Origin: Alphaproteobacteria bacterium
GTDB lineage: Bacteria > Pseudomonadota > Alphaproteobacteria > SMXP01
Length of the DNA: 64,000 nt
Direction of reading: 5' to 3'
Assembly: GCA_028280675.1 (NCBI GenBank)
Contig: JANQLI010000129.1
Span: 1 to 64,000 of the forward strand
Below are positions 56,670-64,000 of this stretch, one piece after another; the stretch's first letter is position 1; each line of letters starts with the position of its first letter. The translations under genes and the position numbers were made by a program. The notes beneath the pieces were generated by a model that was not told the DNA's origin, did no database searches, and saw only the letters and a list, made by a program, of their open reading frames with translations.

Positions 56670-57659
56670 ATGACACACACCTACACCATTCGCCTTGCTG
56701 GAACAGACACAGCCATTGCCTGTCCTGAGAGCGTGTCTGTGCTGAATGGATTTTTAAATCAAGATGTGCAGCTTGTGCATGGATGCAAGAATGGCCGCTG
56801 CAAGTCATGCAAGGCGACCCTTCTTGAAGGTCGCATTCAGAACGAAGACGGGGAAACAATCGACTCAGGCGAATTTCTTAGTTGTTCGTATATACCCCTC
56901 TCCGACCTCGTGATCGAAGCGGACTATTGCCCTGAACTCGCGGATATTCAAAGGCGCACATTGCCCTGTAAAGTGAATCAGGCCACGTATGTGGGCGACG
57001 ATATTCTGATTCTCACCCTACGCACACCTCCCAATCAGCGCCTTGTTTACCTCCCGGGGCAATATCTTGATTTAACGTATCAAGGGGTCTGCCGGTCCTA
57101 TTCCATCGCCAATTCCCCAAATGCAGACGGCACAATCGAGCTGCATATTAAACGCTATTCTGGCGGTGAAATGAGCGCTCTCTTTTTTGACAAGCCGATC
57201 ACCACGAACACGCTCATGTCCATGCGCGCGCCCCTTGGGACATTCTTCGTCAGAGATGGAGAGGCCCCTTTAGTTTTCTTAGCCACAGGAACAGGGTTGG
57301 CGCCCATCAAAGCTATGATTGAATCTCTCATACACGAGGGCGACAAACGGCCCATCACACTTCTCTGGGGCTGCCGCGAGGAGGCAGATTTTTATGACAA
57401 GCGCCCCACTGTATGGGCCTCTCAATATGATCACATAAAAGTCGAGCAGGTTCTCTCAAAGCGTCAAAGAACCACAGCAAAAAAACACTATGTGCAAGAT
57501 CATCTGTTAACCATACATCCCGATTTAAGCGGATTCGATGTTTACGCTTGCGGGTCCCTGACTATGATAGAAGACGCGGAAAGCCTATTATGCGAATATG
57601 GCCTGGATAAGCGCCGGTTTTTTTATGATGCCTTTGTGGCATCCCATGAGAAGGATTGA
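56670..57659 (+). CDS. ascD: CDP-6-deoxy-delta-3,4-glucoseen reductase-like (ferredoxin + FNR)
   Basis: The 329-aa protein has an N-terminal plant-type [2Fe-2S] ferredoxin domain with ligands in HGCKNGRCKSCKATL (Cx4CxxC) and FLSCSYIP, then an FAD domain (YLPGQYLDLTY, CRSYSIANSP) and an NAD domain (FLATGTGLAPIKAMIESL, ending in YACGSLTMIEDAE). It fits the E3/AscD/DdhD reductase that works with RfbH in CDP-3,6-dideoxyhexose formation. An ATG at 56643 is also in frame. Its stop is six bases before the rfbF start. Confidence 0.88.
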   Translation: MTHTYTIRLAGTDTAIACPESVSVLNGFLNQDVQLVHGCKNGRCKSCKATLLEGRIQNEDGETIDSGEFLSCSYIPLSDLVIEADYCPELADIQRRTLPCKVNQATYVGDDILILTLRTPPNQRLVYLPGQYLDLTYQGVCRSYSIANSPNADGTIELHIKRYSGGEMSALFFDKPITTNTLMSMRAPLGTFFVRDGEAPLVFLATGTGLAPIKAMIESLIHEGDKRPITLLWGCREEADFYDKRPTVWASQYDHIKVEQVLSKRQRTTAKKHYVQDHLLTIHPDLSGFDVYACGSLTMIEDAESLLCEYGLDKRRFFYDAFVASHEKD

Positions 57660-57664
57660 TCAGC

Positions 57665-58438
57665 ATGAAAGCTGTCATTCTGGCTGGAGGATTGGGCACG
57701 CGCTTAAGCGAAGAAACAACCCTTAAGCCAAAACCCATGATCGAGATTGGGGGAAAGCCCATTCTCTGGCACATTATGAAGATCTATTCTCATCACGGCA
57801 TCAATGATTTCATTATCTGCTGTGGCTACAAAGGCTATGTGATCAAAGAATACTTTGCGAATTATTTTTTACACACCTCAGATGTGACATTCTCCATGCA
57901 AGACAATAACATGGAGGTGCATCATAAACGCACTGAGCCCTGGACTGTGACCTTAATCGATACCGGTGATTTAACCCCGACGGGGGGGCGTTTATTGAAG
58001 GTCAAAGAGCATCTTGAGAATGAATCGGCCTTTTGCTTTACCTATGGTGATGGCGTTGGCAGTATCGATATTCAGGCCAGTCTGTGCTTTCATAAAGAAC
58101 ATGGCAAAAATGCTACTGTCACAGCCACCTATCCACCTGGACGCTTTGGCGCGCTGGAAATTCAAAACGGGAAGGTGGAGCGCTTTCAAGAAAAACCAGA
58201 AGGTGATGGGTCTATGATCAATGGCGGGTTCTTTGTCCTCTCACCGAAAGCACTCGATTTCATTGCCAATGAAGAGACGATTTGGGAGCAAGAGCCATTG
58301 GCGACGCTGGCTGAGAAGGGCGAATTGATGGCTTTTGAACATCATGGATTCTGGCAGCCCATGGATACTTTGCGCGATAAAAATCTGCTGGAAGATTTAT
58401 GGGCGTCTGGCGATGCGCCGTGGAAGATGTGGGCATGA
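57665..58438 (+). CDS. rfbF: Glucose-1-phosphate cytidylyltransferase
   Basis: RfbF/DdhA forms CDP-glucose. The 257-aa protein begins MKAVILAGGLGTRLSEET with KPKPMIEIGGKPILWHIMK, then CFTYGDGVGSIDI, and ends in the family's FWQPMDTLRDKNLLEDLW. AAGGA precedes the ATG at 57665. The stop overlaps the rfbG start (ATGA). First committed enzyme of the CDP-sugar branch here. Confidence 0.96.
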   Translation: MKAVILAGGLGTRLSEETTLKPKPMIEIGGKPILWHIMKIYSHHGINDFIICCGYKGYVIKEYFANYFLHTSDVTFSMQDNNMEVHHKRTEPWTVTLIDTGDLTPTGGRLLKVKEHLENESAFCFTYGDGVGSIDIQASLCFHKEHGKNATVTATYPPGRFGALEIQNGKVERFQEKPEGDGSMINGGFFVLSPKALDFIANEETIWEQEPLATLAEKGELMAFEHHGFWQPMDTLRDKNLLEDLWASGDAPWKMWA

Positions 58439-59517
58439 CGATTGATCCAACCTTTTGGAAGGGAAAAAAAGTTTTTCTCACCGGCCACACAGGCTTTAAA
58501 GGCAGTTGGCTTTCACTTTGGCTGCAACATATGGGCGCGCATGTGAAAGGGTATGCGCTCACCCCCCCCACAACGCCAAGCTTGTTTCAAGAAGCGCAGG
58601 TTGAGAAAGGCATGGATTCGGTCATTGCCGATATTCGTGACTTTGATCGGTTAAAAGCGGAAATCACCTCATTCGCTCCAAACATTATCATACATATGGC
58701 GGCCCAGCCTTTGGTGCGCTTTTCTTATGAGGACCCAATCGAAACCTATTCCACCAATGTCATGGGAACGGTCCATTTACTCGAAGCCATACGCACCATT
58801 GACGGGGTGCAAGTCTGCCTCAATGTGACCAGCGACAAATGTTATGAAAATCAGGAATGGGATTGGGGTTATCGCGAAAACGAGCCCATGGGCGGGCGTG
58901 ATCCCTATAGCAATAGCAAGGGCTGTGCAGAATTGGTCACTGCGGCGTTTCGCGAGTCATTTTTTCACCCCGATCGTTTCGATCAACATGGCTGCGCCAT
59001 CGCAACGGGCCGGGCTGGCAATGTTATCGGCGGCGGCGACTGGGCCGATGATCGGCTTGTGCCGGATGTTCTCACCGCTTTTGAGAAACAGACGCCAGTA
59101 GTTATCCGAAACCCCCATGCCATACGTCCATGGCAACATGTCCTCGAACCCCTCGCCGGTTACCTAACTCTTGTGCAAAAGCTTTGGGAAGATGGGCCGC
59201 GCTATGCTGGACCATGGAATTTCGGCCCCAATGAAGGGGATGCAAAACCGGTCTCTTGGATTTGTGACGCCATGGTCAAAGAGTGGCCAGGAAGTAGCTG
59301 GTCAACCGATAATGGGGATCACCCACACGAAGCCCATTATCTCAAGCTCGATAGCACAAAAGCGCGTGAGTATTTAGGATGGCGTCCCGTTTGGTCACTC
59401 GGCGATGCCCTCAAGCGCATCACAGCTTGGCATCAAGCATGGCTGGCCGGCGAAAATATGCACGACTACACCCAGGCGGAAATCTCGACCTATCAAACGC
59501 TAGCAAATAGCCCGTAA
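58435..59517 (+). CDS. rfbG: CDP-glucose 4,6-dehydratase
   Basis: RfbG/DdhB makes CDP-4-keto-6-deoxyglucose. The 360-aa extended SDR shows [50 protein letters not shown] and [13 protein letters not shown] with the catalytic Tyr/Lys. It overlaps rfbF by four bases and precedes rfbH by 20 bases. Confidence 0.96.
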   Translation: MTIDPTFWKGKKVFLTGHTGFKGSWLSLWLQHMGAHVKGYALTPPTTPSLFQEAQVEKGMDSVIADIRDFDRLKAEITSFAPNIIIHMAAQPLVRFSYEDPIETYSTNVMGTVHLLEAIRTIDGVQVCLNVTSDKCYENQEWDWGYRENEPMGGRDPYSNSKGCAELVTAAFRESFFHPDRFDQHGCAIATGRAGNVIGGGDWADDRLVPDVLTAFEKQTPVVIRNPHAIRPWQHVLEPLAGYLTLVQKLWEDGPRYAGPWNFGPNEGDAKPVSWICDAMVKEWPGSSWSTDNGDHPHEAHYLKLDSTKAREYLGWRPVWSLGDALKRITAWHQAWLAGENMHDYTQAEISTYQTLANSP

Positions 59518-59537
59518 TTCAGCTACATCTCAGCACC

Positions 59538-60851
59538 ATGTCAAAAGAAGAGCTCAGAAAACACATTGCCGCATTAGTCGAAGACTATGCAGCGCTGCAA
59601 TATGCGCCAGCATCCTTTGTGCCGGGGGAAAGTGCTATCCCCCCCTCGGGGAAAGTGTTGGATGCGGATGAACTGAAACATATGGTCGAAGCGTCCCTTG
59701 ATGGCTGGCTGACGACGGGGCGGTTCAATGGCATGTTCGAGGAACATCTTGGCGCTTTCCTCGGCGCAAAGCATGTACTCACCACGGTCTCCGGGTCGGC
59801 GGCAAATCTGCTTGCCGTAACGGCCCTGACATCGCGAAAGTTAGGGGACCGCGCGCTCAAACCAGGCGATGAGATGGTGACAGTGGCCGCCGGGTTTCCA
59901 ACGACTGTTAATCCAATTATTCAAAATGGTTTAGTTCCTGTCTTCGTCGATGTGGATATTCCAACCTACAATATTGATGTGAATTTGATTGAAGGGGCGA
60001 TTAGCAAAAAAACCCGCGCCATCATTCTTGCCCATACGCTTGGTAATCCGTTTGATCTCAAGCGCGTGCGTGAAATAGCTGATAAGTATAATCTCTGGCT
60101 TATCGAAGATTGCTGTGATGCGCTCGGATCGACATATGATGGAAAAATCGTCGGCACGACAGGGGATATTGGTACGATTAGCTTTTACCCGGCCCACCAA
60201 ATTACCATGGGTGAAGGCGGCGCTGTGTTTACAAATTCGGATGAACTCGAGACCATTATCGAATCATTCCGCGATTGGGGACGTGATTGCTATTGTGATC
60301 CTGGATGTGACAATACCTGTGGCAAACGTTTCGAACAACAGCTTGGGAGCTTGCCGTTCGGATACGATCACAAATATACCTATTCCCATATTGGTTATAA
60401 TCTGAAAATCTCAGACATGCAGGCGGCTTGCGGCGTTGCACAACTCAAAAAACTTCCTGGCTTCATTCAAGCACGCAAAGACAATTTTAATTTTCTGCAT
60501 AAGGGTCTTACCAGTTGTTCAGACTTTCTCATCCTACCGGAAGCCACACCGAACACGGACCCTTGTTGGTTTGGCTTTCCCATCACTATAAAGGACAGCG
60601 CTGGACAACAGCGCGTCGATCTGACGCGTTATTTGGATGACCATAAAATCGGAACCCGTTTGTTGTTCGCAGGCAACCTCACACGGCAGCCCTATTTTGA
60701 GGGCGTGAATTATCGTATCGCGGGCACACTCAACAATACAGACCGTATTATGAATCAAACATTTTGGCTGGGTGTTTATCCCGGCCTAGGGCAAGAGCAA
60801 TTGCGCTTTGTTATTGAAAAAGTGGAAGAGTTCTTTGGCCTTCATTTTTAG
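59538..60851 (+). CDS. rfbH: CDP-4-keto-6-deoxyglucose 3-dehydrase (RfbH/E1)
   Basis: This PLP/PMP- and [2Fe-2S]-dependent enzyme removes the C3 hydroxyl with the ferredoxin reductase. The 437-aa protein has the aminotransferase-fold block [16 protein letters not shown] and, at the usual lysine site, [17 protein letters not shown], where His replaces the catalytic Lys as in E1. The cysteine cluster [17 protein letters not shown] fits the iron-sulfur ligands. Complete and in the expected operon order. Confidence 0.96.
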   Translation: MSKEELRKHIAALVEDYAALQYAPASFVPGESAIPPSGKVLDADELKHMVEASLDGWLTTGRFNGMFEEHLGAFLGAKHVLTTVSGSAANLLAVTALTSRKLGDRALKPGDEMVTVAAGFPTTVNPIIQNGLVPVFVDVDIPTYNIDVNLIEGAISKKTRAIILAHTLGNPFDLKRVREIADKYNLWLIEDCCDALGSTYDGKIVGTTGDIGTISFYPAHQITMGEGGAVFTNSDELETIIESFRDWGRDCYCDPGCDNTCGKRFEQQLGSLPFGYDHKYTYSHIGYNLKISDMQAACGVAQLKKLPGFIQARKDNFNFLHKGLTSCSDFLILPEATPNTDPCWFGFPITIKDSAGQQRVDLTRYLDDHKIGTRLLFAGNLTRQPYFEGVNYRIAGTLNNTDRIMNQTFWLGVYPGLGQEQLRFVIEKVEEFFGLHF

Positions 60852-60869
60852 TCTATATGGCAATTGCCT

Positions 60870-61754
60870 ATGACACTTCTTATCACAGGCGCTTCTGGTT
60901 ATCTTGGGTCACATTTAGTGAATCATTTTGCGCCCACACATAACATCATCGCCATCACACGCGCGGGGTCAGATACGTCGCGTCTCGGGCGGCATAAGAA
61001 TGTTCATTTACGCACACTTGCGCGCAATGACCCAATAAGCAAGGCCGTCGAGGGTGAAACTGTGCAGGCTGTGCTCCATACAGCAACGAACTATGGCCGT
61101 CACGGGGAAACCAAAGATGAAATTTGGCGCACCAATGTGACCTATGCATCAAACACCCTTGCATGGGCAACAAAGGCGGGTGTTCAAGTTTTTATCAATG
61201 CCGATACGGTGCTCGATCCCCGCGTCAGTGAATATGCGGCCAGTAAAGCCGCCTTTCTTGAGCAGAGCGAGGTGTTATGTCACCAAAGCGAAATCCAATT
61301 TATAAATGTCCGTCTTGAGCAATTCTATGGTCCTGCTGTGGATACAACGAATTTTATCGGTTACATCGCGAACAGTCTGCTCACGCACTCATCTTCAATA
61401 GATCTTACGGCAGGCGAACAAAAGCGTGACTTTGTTTATATCGACGATGTGGTCAACGCATATGCGTGTATTTTGGAAAATTTACCGGGATTCGCAAAAC
61501 GCGATTCAGTTGACGTCGGCACAGGTGTCGCCACACATCTTCGCGGCCTTGTGGAAATGATGAAAGAGCTTACAGGCGCAAACACCGCGCTTAACTTCGG
61601 CGCTTTACCTTACCGCACACATGAGATGATGGACTCCCAATCCGATTCCTCTCGCTTGAATGCGCTGGGATGGCGATGCAACACCTCTCTGACAGAGGGA
61701 CTCAGGATGACACTTCAAGCCACTGAGCGCGCTTTACATATGGGCAATGATTGA
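60870..61754 (+). CDS. NAD(P)-dependent sugar-nucleotide SDR
   Basis: The 294-aa extended SDR begins LLITGASGYLGSHLVNHF, has FINADTVLDPRVSEYAASKAAFLE with the Tyr/Lys catalytic pair, VRLEQFYGPAVDT and RDFVYIDDVVNAYACIL. It follows rfbH directly, where CDP-abequose or paratose synthases (RfbJ/RfbS types) are found in other loci, so it may reduce the 4-keto group of the dideoxy sugar; an epimerase role is also possible. The ATG at 60870 is used; a TTG two codons earlier is in frame. Confidence 0.8.
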   Translation: MTLLITGASGYLGSHLVNHFAPTHNIIAITRAGSDTSRLGRHKNVHLRTLARNDPISKAVEGETVQAVLHTATNYGRHGETKDEIWRTNVTYASNTLAWATKAGVQVFINADTVLDPRVSEYAASKAAFLEQSEVLCHQSEIQFINVRLEQFYGPAVDTTNFIGYIANSLLTHSSSIDLTAGEQKRDFVYIDDVVNAYACILENLPGFAKRDSVDVGTGVATHLRGLVEMMKELTGANTALNFGALPYRTHEMMDSQSDSSRLNALGWRCNTSLTEGLRMTLQATERALHMGND

Positions 61755-61797
61755 GAGGAGATGAAGATCCTGCTAAAACCAGGACAAAGGGGAGATT

Positions 61798-63054
61798 ATG
61801 GGTGAACACAAGCAAGATATTGGAACCTTAGGAGAGACAACATGCCGGGCCTGCATGAGCCAGAACATGTTCATGTTTCTCGACCTCGGCATGCACCCGC
61901 CTGCGAATCAGTTTCTTAAGAAGGAAAATCTAGAGCGTGAAGAAAAATTCCCGCTACCGGCGCATACGTGTCTTGAGTGCGGGTTGATCCAAATCCCGGA
62001 TTATGTTCCTGCTGATTTCTTTCGCGATTACCTTTATGTCCCCTCATTTTCCACAACCATGCACAAGCATTTTGGTGATTACGCCAAGCTAATCCAAGAT
62101 CGTTTCATCAACGACCCTTCACAGCAGGTTCTTGATATTGGATGTAATGATGGTCTGTTGCTCATCCATTGCCAGGAACGTGGCCTTGCAACACTTGGTA
62201 TTGACCCAGCGGCAAATCTCAGCGATGCACCGCGCGCCAAAGGCATTGAAATTCTCAATGAATATTTCGGCGCGGAGATGGGCCAAGAAGTCCGGCAAAG
62301 TCATGGCGCCATGCAAGTCATCACCACATCGAACACATTCAATCACATTGATGACTTACACAGCTTTATGTCAGGCGTGAAAGCCCTTCTTGCAGATGAC
62401 GGTGCATTTATCGTTGAAGTGCCGCAAGCGCTGACTCTTGTTGAAAATAATGAATTCGATACAATCTACCTCGAACATGTTTCAGAATTTAGCGTCAAAT
62501 CATTTATTGAAATTTGCAAATTCTTTGACATGGTGGTGTTCGATGTTAAACCTATTCCCGTGCATGGTGGTTCGATGCGAGTTTTTATGCAACACAAAGA
62601 TTGCGCCCGCCCGATCAATACGCATGTAGATGAGTGGCTGGACCGGGAACACGAGGCAAAACTTTTCGAGCGCGAAACATATGTTGCCCTTGCAAAGCGC
62701 GTGAACACAATAAGGGACGACTTACTGTCTTTGATCACGCGTTTGAAAGGGGAAGGGAAAAGCGTTGCTGGATATGGTGCCCCGGCAAAAAGCTGTACCC
62801 TTTTGAATTACTACGGTATTGGTCCAGAACACCTTGATTATCTCGCTGACAAAAGCACCATGAAACAAGGCCTTTATTCACCAGGCATGCATATTCCTAT
62901 CGTCTCACCCTCCGTGTTAGAGGAACAACAACCGGATTATGTAATTATCCTTGCCTGGAATTTCGCTGATGAAATCATAGCTGAGCAAACAACATATCAA
63001 GCGCGCGGCGGAAAATTCATCCTTCCCATTCCTGAACCCCGTATTTTTGAATGA
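61798..63054 (+). CDS. Sugar C-methyltransferase (TylC3/NovU-like)
   Basis: The 418-aa protein has an N-terminal zinc-binding part (CRACMSQ and CLECGLIQ), a SAM-binding motif VLDIGCNDGLLLIHC, and a C-terminal domain with VAGYGAPAKSCTLLNYYG and YVIILAWNFADEII. This three-part structure is that of C-methyltransferases for deoxysugars such as TylC3, which add methyl to a carbon next to a keto group. In this operon it would methylate a CDP-keto-deoxyhexose. GGGGAG lies near the ATG. The stop overlaps the next ATG (ATGA). Confidence 0.88.
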   Translation: MGEHKQDIGTLGETTCRACMSQNMFMFLDLGMHPPANQFLKKENLEREEKFPLPAHTCLECGLIQIPDYVPADFFRDYLYVPSFSTTMHKHFGDYAKLIQDRFINDPSQQVLDIGCNDGLLLIHCQERGLATLGIDPAANLSDAPRAKGIEILNEYFGAEMGQEVRQSHGAMQVITTSNTFNHIDDLHSFMSGVKALLADDGAFIVEVPQALTLVENNEFDTIYLEHVSEFSVKSFIEICKFFDMVVFDVKPIPVHGGSMRVFMQHKDCARPINTHVDEWLDREHEAKLFERETYVALAKRVNTIRDDLLSLITRLKGEGKSVAGYGAPAKSCTLLNYYGIGPEHLDYLADKSTMKQGLYSPGMHIPIVSPSVLEEQQPDYVIILAWNFADEIIAEQTTYQARGGKFILPIPEPRIFE

Positions 63055-64000
63055 ACACGCAAGGGTCAAACGCGTTTTTCCAAGGCCGGTCCGTTCTGGT
63101 GACCGGAGCAACCGGGTTTATCGGCTCACACCTCACGCGGGCGCTTGTGAAGCAAGGTGCAGAGGTTACGGCGCTTGTCCGCGCCAGCAGCAAAACAGAT
63201 CGTATTAACGATCTGCGCGAACAGATTTTATTTGCTGAAGGTGACTTAGAAAATCTCGCGTCGTTAGAAGAAGCAATTAGCACAACGAAACCCGAAATCA
63301 TTTATCACCTCGCTTATGCCACATCTGTACGATCAAATGACAATCCCGTTGAGGCCTTACAAACCAGTTTACGTGTGAATGTGCAAGGGAGCATCAATCT
63401 CTTACAAGCTGCCCACACACATAAAGACACCATTAAAAAATTTATTCGCGCAGGCGGACTCGAAGAATATGGCGATGGAGAGGTACCTTACCAGGAGGGT
63501 CAGCGTGAAAAACCCATCTCCGCTTATTCTGCGAGCCAAGTTGCGCTAACGCATTACGGCCAAATGTTCCAACAGGTCACCCCTATCGAGCTTATCACTC
63601 TACGCCTTGCTCTTGTCTATGGACCATATCAGTCTGACTCCTTCTTTATCCCTTCTCTCATTAAGCACTGCCTCGCCAACAAACAATTTAACATGACCAA
63701 AGGCACCCAGCGCCGCGATTACCTCTATATTGATGATGCAATTAAGGGCTTACTTTCAGCCGGACGCACTGCAAAGCTGCACGGCTGCGTCATCAATATA
63801 GCGAGCAGCAAGGCGTATGCCATGAACGACATCGTGGATAAGATTTGTTCCCTTACGGATTATAGCGGCATCATTCTCCGTGATAAGCTCTCACGCCGCT
63901 TTATAGACATTGACAATCTTGTGGCAGATAATCGTCACGCGAAGATGCGCCTGCAGTGGCAACCAAAATGGCGGCTAGACGATGGATTACGCGAAACTGT
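63051..64000 (+). CDS. NAD-dependent sugar-nucleotide SDR, partial (cut by window end)
   Basis: An open frame starts at an ATG overlapping the methyltransferase stop and runs to the window end without a stop. It begins MNTQGSNAFFQGRSVLVTG and continues ATGFIGSHLTRALVK, a Rossmann motif, then FIRAGGLEEYGDG, RLALVYGPYQSDSFFIPSL and RRDYLYIDDAIKGLL, as in extended SDRs. At the YxxxK site it reads AYSASQVAL, with Gln for Lys, which is unusual. It is probably the last tailoring reductase or epimerase of the CDP-sugar pathway. Confidence 0.82.
   Translation, partial: MNTQGSNAFFQGRSVLVTGATGFIGSHLTRALVKQGAEVTALVRASSKTDRINDLREQILFAEGDLENLASLEEAISTTKPEIIYHLAYATSVRSNDNPVEALQTSLRVNVQGSINLLQAAHTHKDTIKKFIRAGGLEEYGDGEVPYQEGQREKPISAYSASQVALTHYGQMFQQVTPIELITLRLALVYGPYQSDSFFIPSLIKHCLANKQFNMTKGTQRRDYLYIDDAIKGLLSAGRTAKLHGCVINIASSKAYAMNDIVDKICSLTDYSGIILRDKLSRRFIDIDNLVADNRHAKMRLQWQPKWRLDDGLRET

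Overview
The window looks like chromosomal DNA of an alphaproteobacterium. The evidence is the very large NAD-dependent glutamate dehydrogenase (GDH-180 type), a DUF1674/SDHAF4 protein, and the neighbourhood htpX - rsmB - rpe - heparinase II/III - purH, which I recall as typical of alphaproteobacteria. The genus cannot be resolved from the sequence alone. No rRNA, tRNA, CRISPR array, transposase or integrase was seen. No stretch longer than 300 bases lacks a gene.

Layout. (1) 1-5.2 kb: a 36-aa membrane peptide gene, a TetR regulator, gpsA, and a tight YciI - Rieske - luciferase-like monooxygenase run facing a creatininase-family amidohydrolase and a small putative DNA-binding protein. (2) 5.3-13.6 kb: acs, a divergent pair of AT-rich lipoprotein genes, argG, an SDR, pyrF with a perfect 17-bp terminator stem, a second luciferase-like monooxygenase and a sugar-epimerase-like protein. 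(3) 13.7-15.0 kb: three tandem paralogous small secreted proteins of unknown function. (4) 15.3-31.3 kb: conserved core genes (DUF1674, htpX, rsmB, glycine-zipper lipoprotein, rpe, heparinase, a CapD/FlaA1-type dehydratase, purH, an MFS protein, NAD-GDH). (5) 31.4-39.6 kb: DUF1287, a CueR-like regulator, an MFS transporter, a PQQ dehydrogenase, a small His/Met-rich exported protein, a multicopper oxidase with an extra C-terminal beta-barrel-like domain, and S-formylglutathione hydrolase. (6) 39.6-64 kb: a surface-polysaccharide locus.

The polysaccharide locus has three parts. rmlB-rmlA-rmlC on the minus strand make the dTDP-4-keto-rhamnose precursor; rmlD is absent from the window. A visibly AT-richer block (about 42.3-56.5 kb) encodes glycosyltransferases, sulfotransferase-like enzymes, an acyltransferase and three tandem GT61-type proteins. 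It includes two large fusion proteins that share the same GT4 module but carry different N-terminal modules. A CDP-3,6-dideoxyhexose operon (ferredoxin reductase, rfbF, rfbG, rfbH) continues into an SDR, a C-methyltransferase and a second SDR cut by the window end. Together these suggest a sulfated and acylated surface glycan carrying 6-deoxy and probably C-methyl-branched 3,6-dideoxy sugars.

The most noteworthy items are the multicopper oxidase-barrel fusion, the shuffled GT4 fusions, the tandem secreted paralogs and the inferred branched CDP-sugar pathway.
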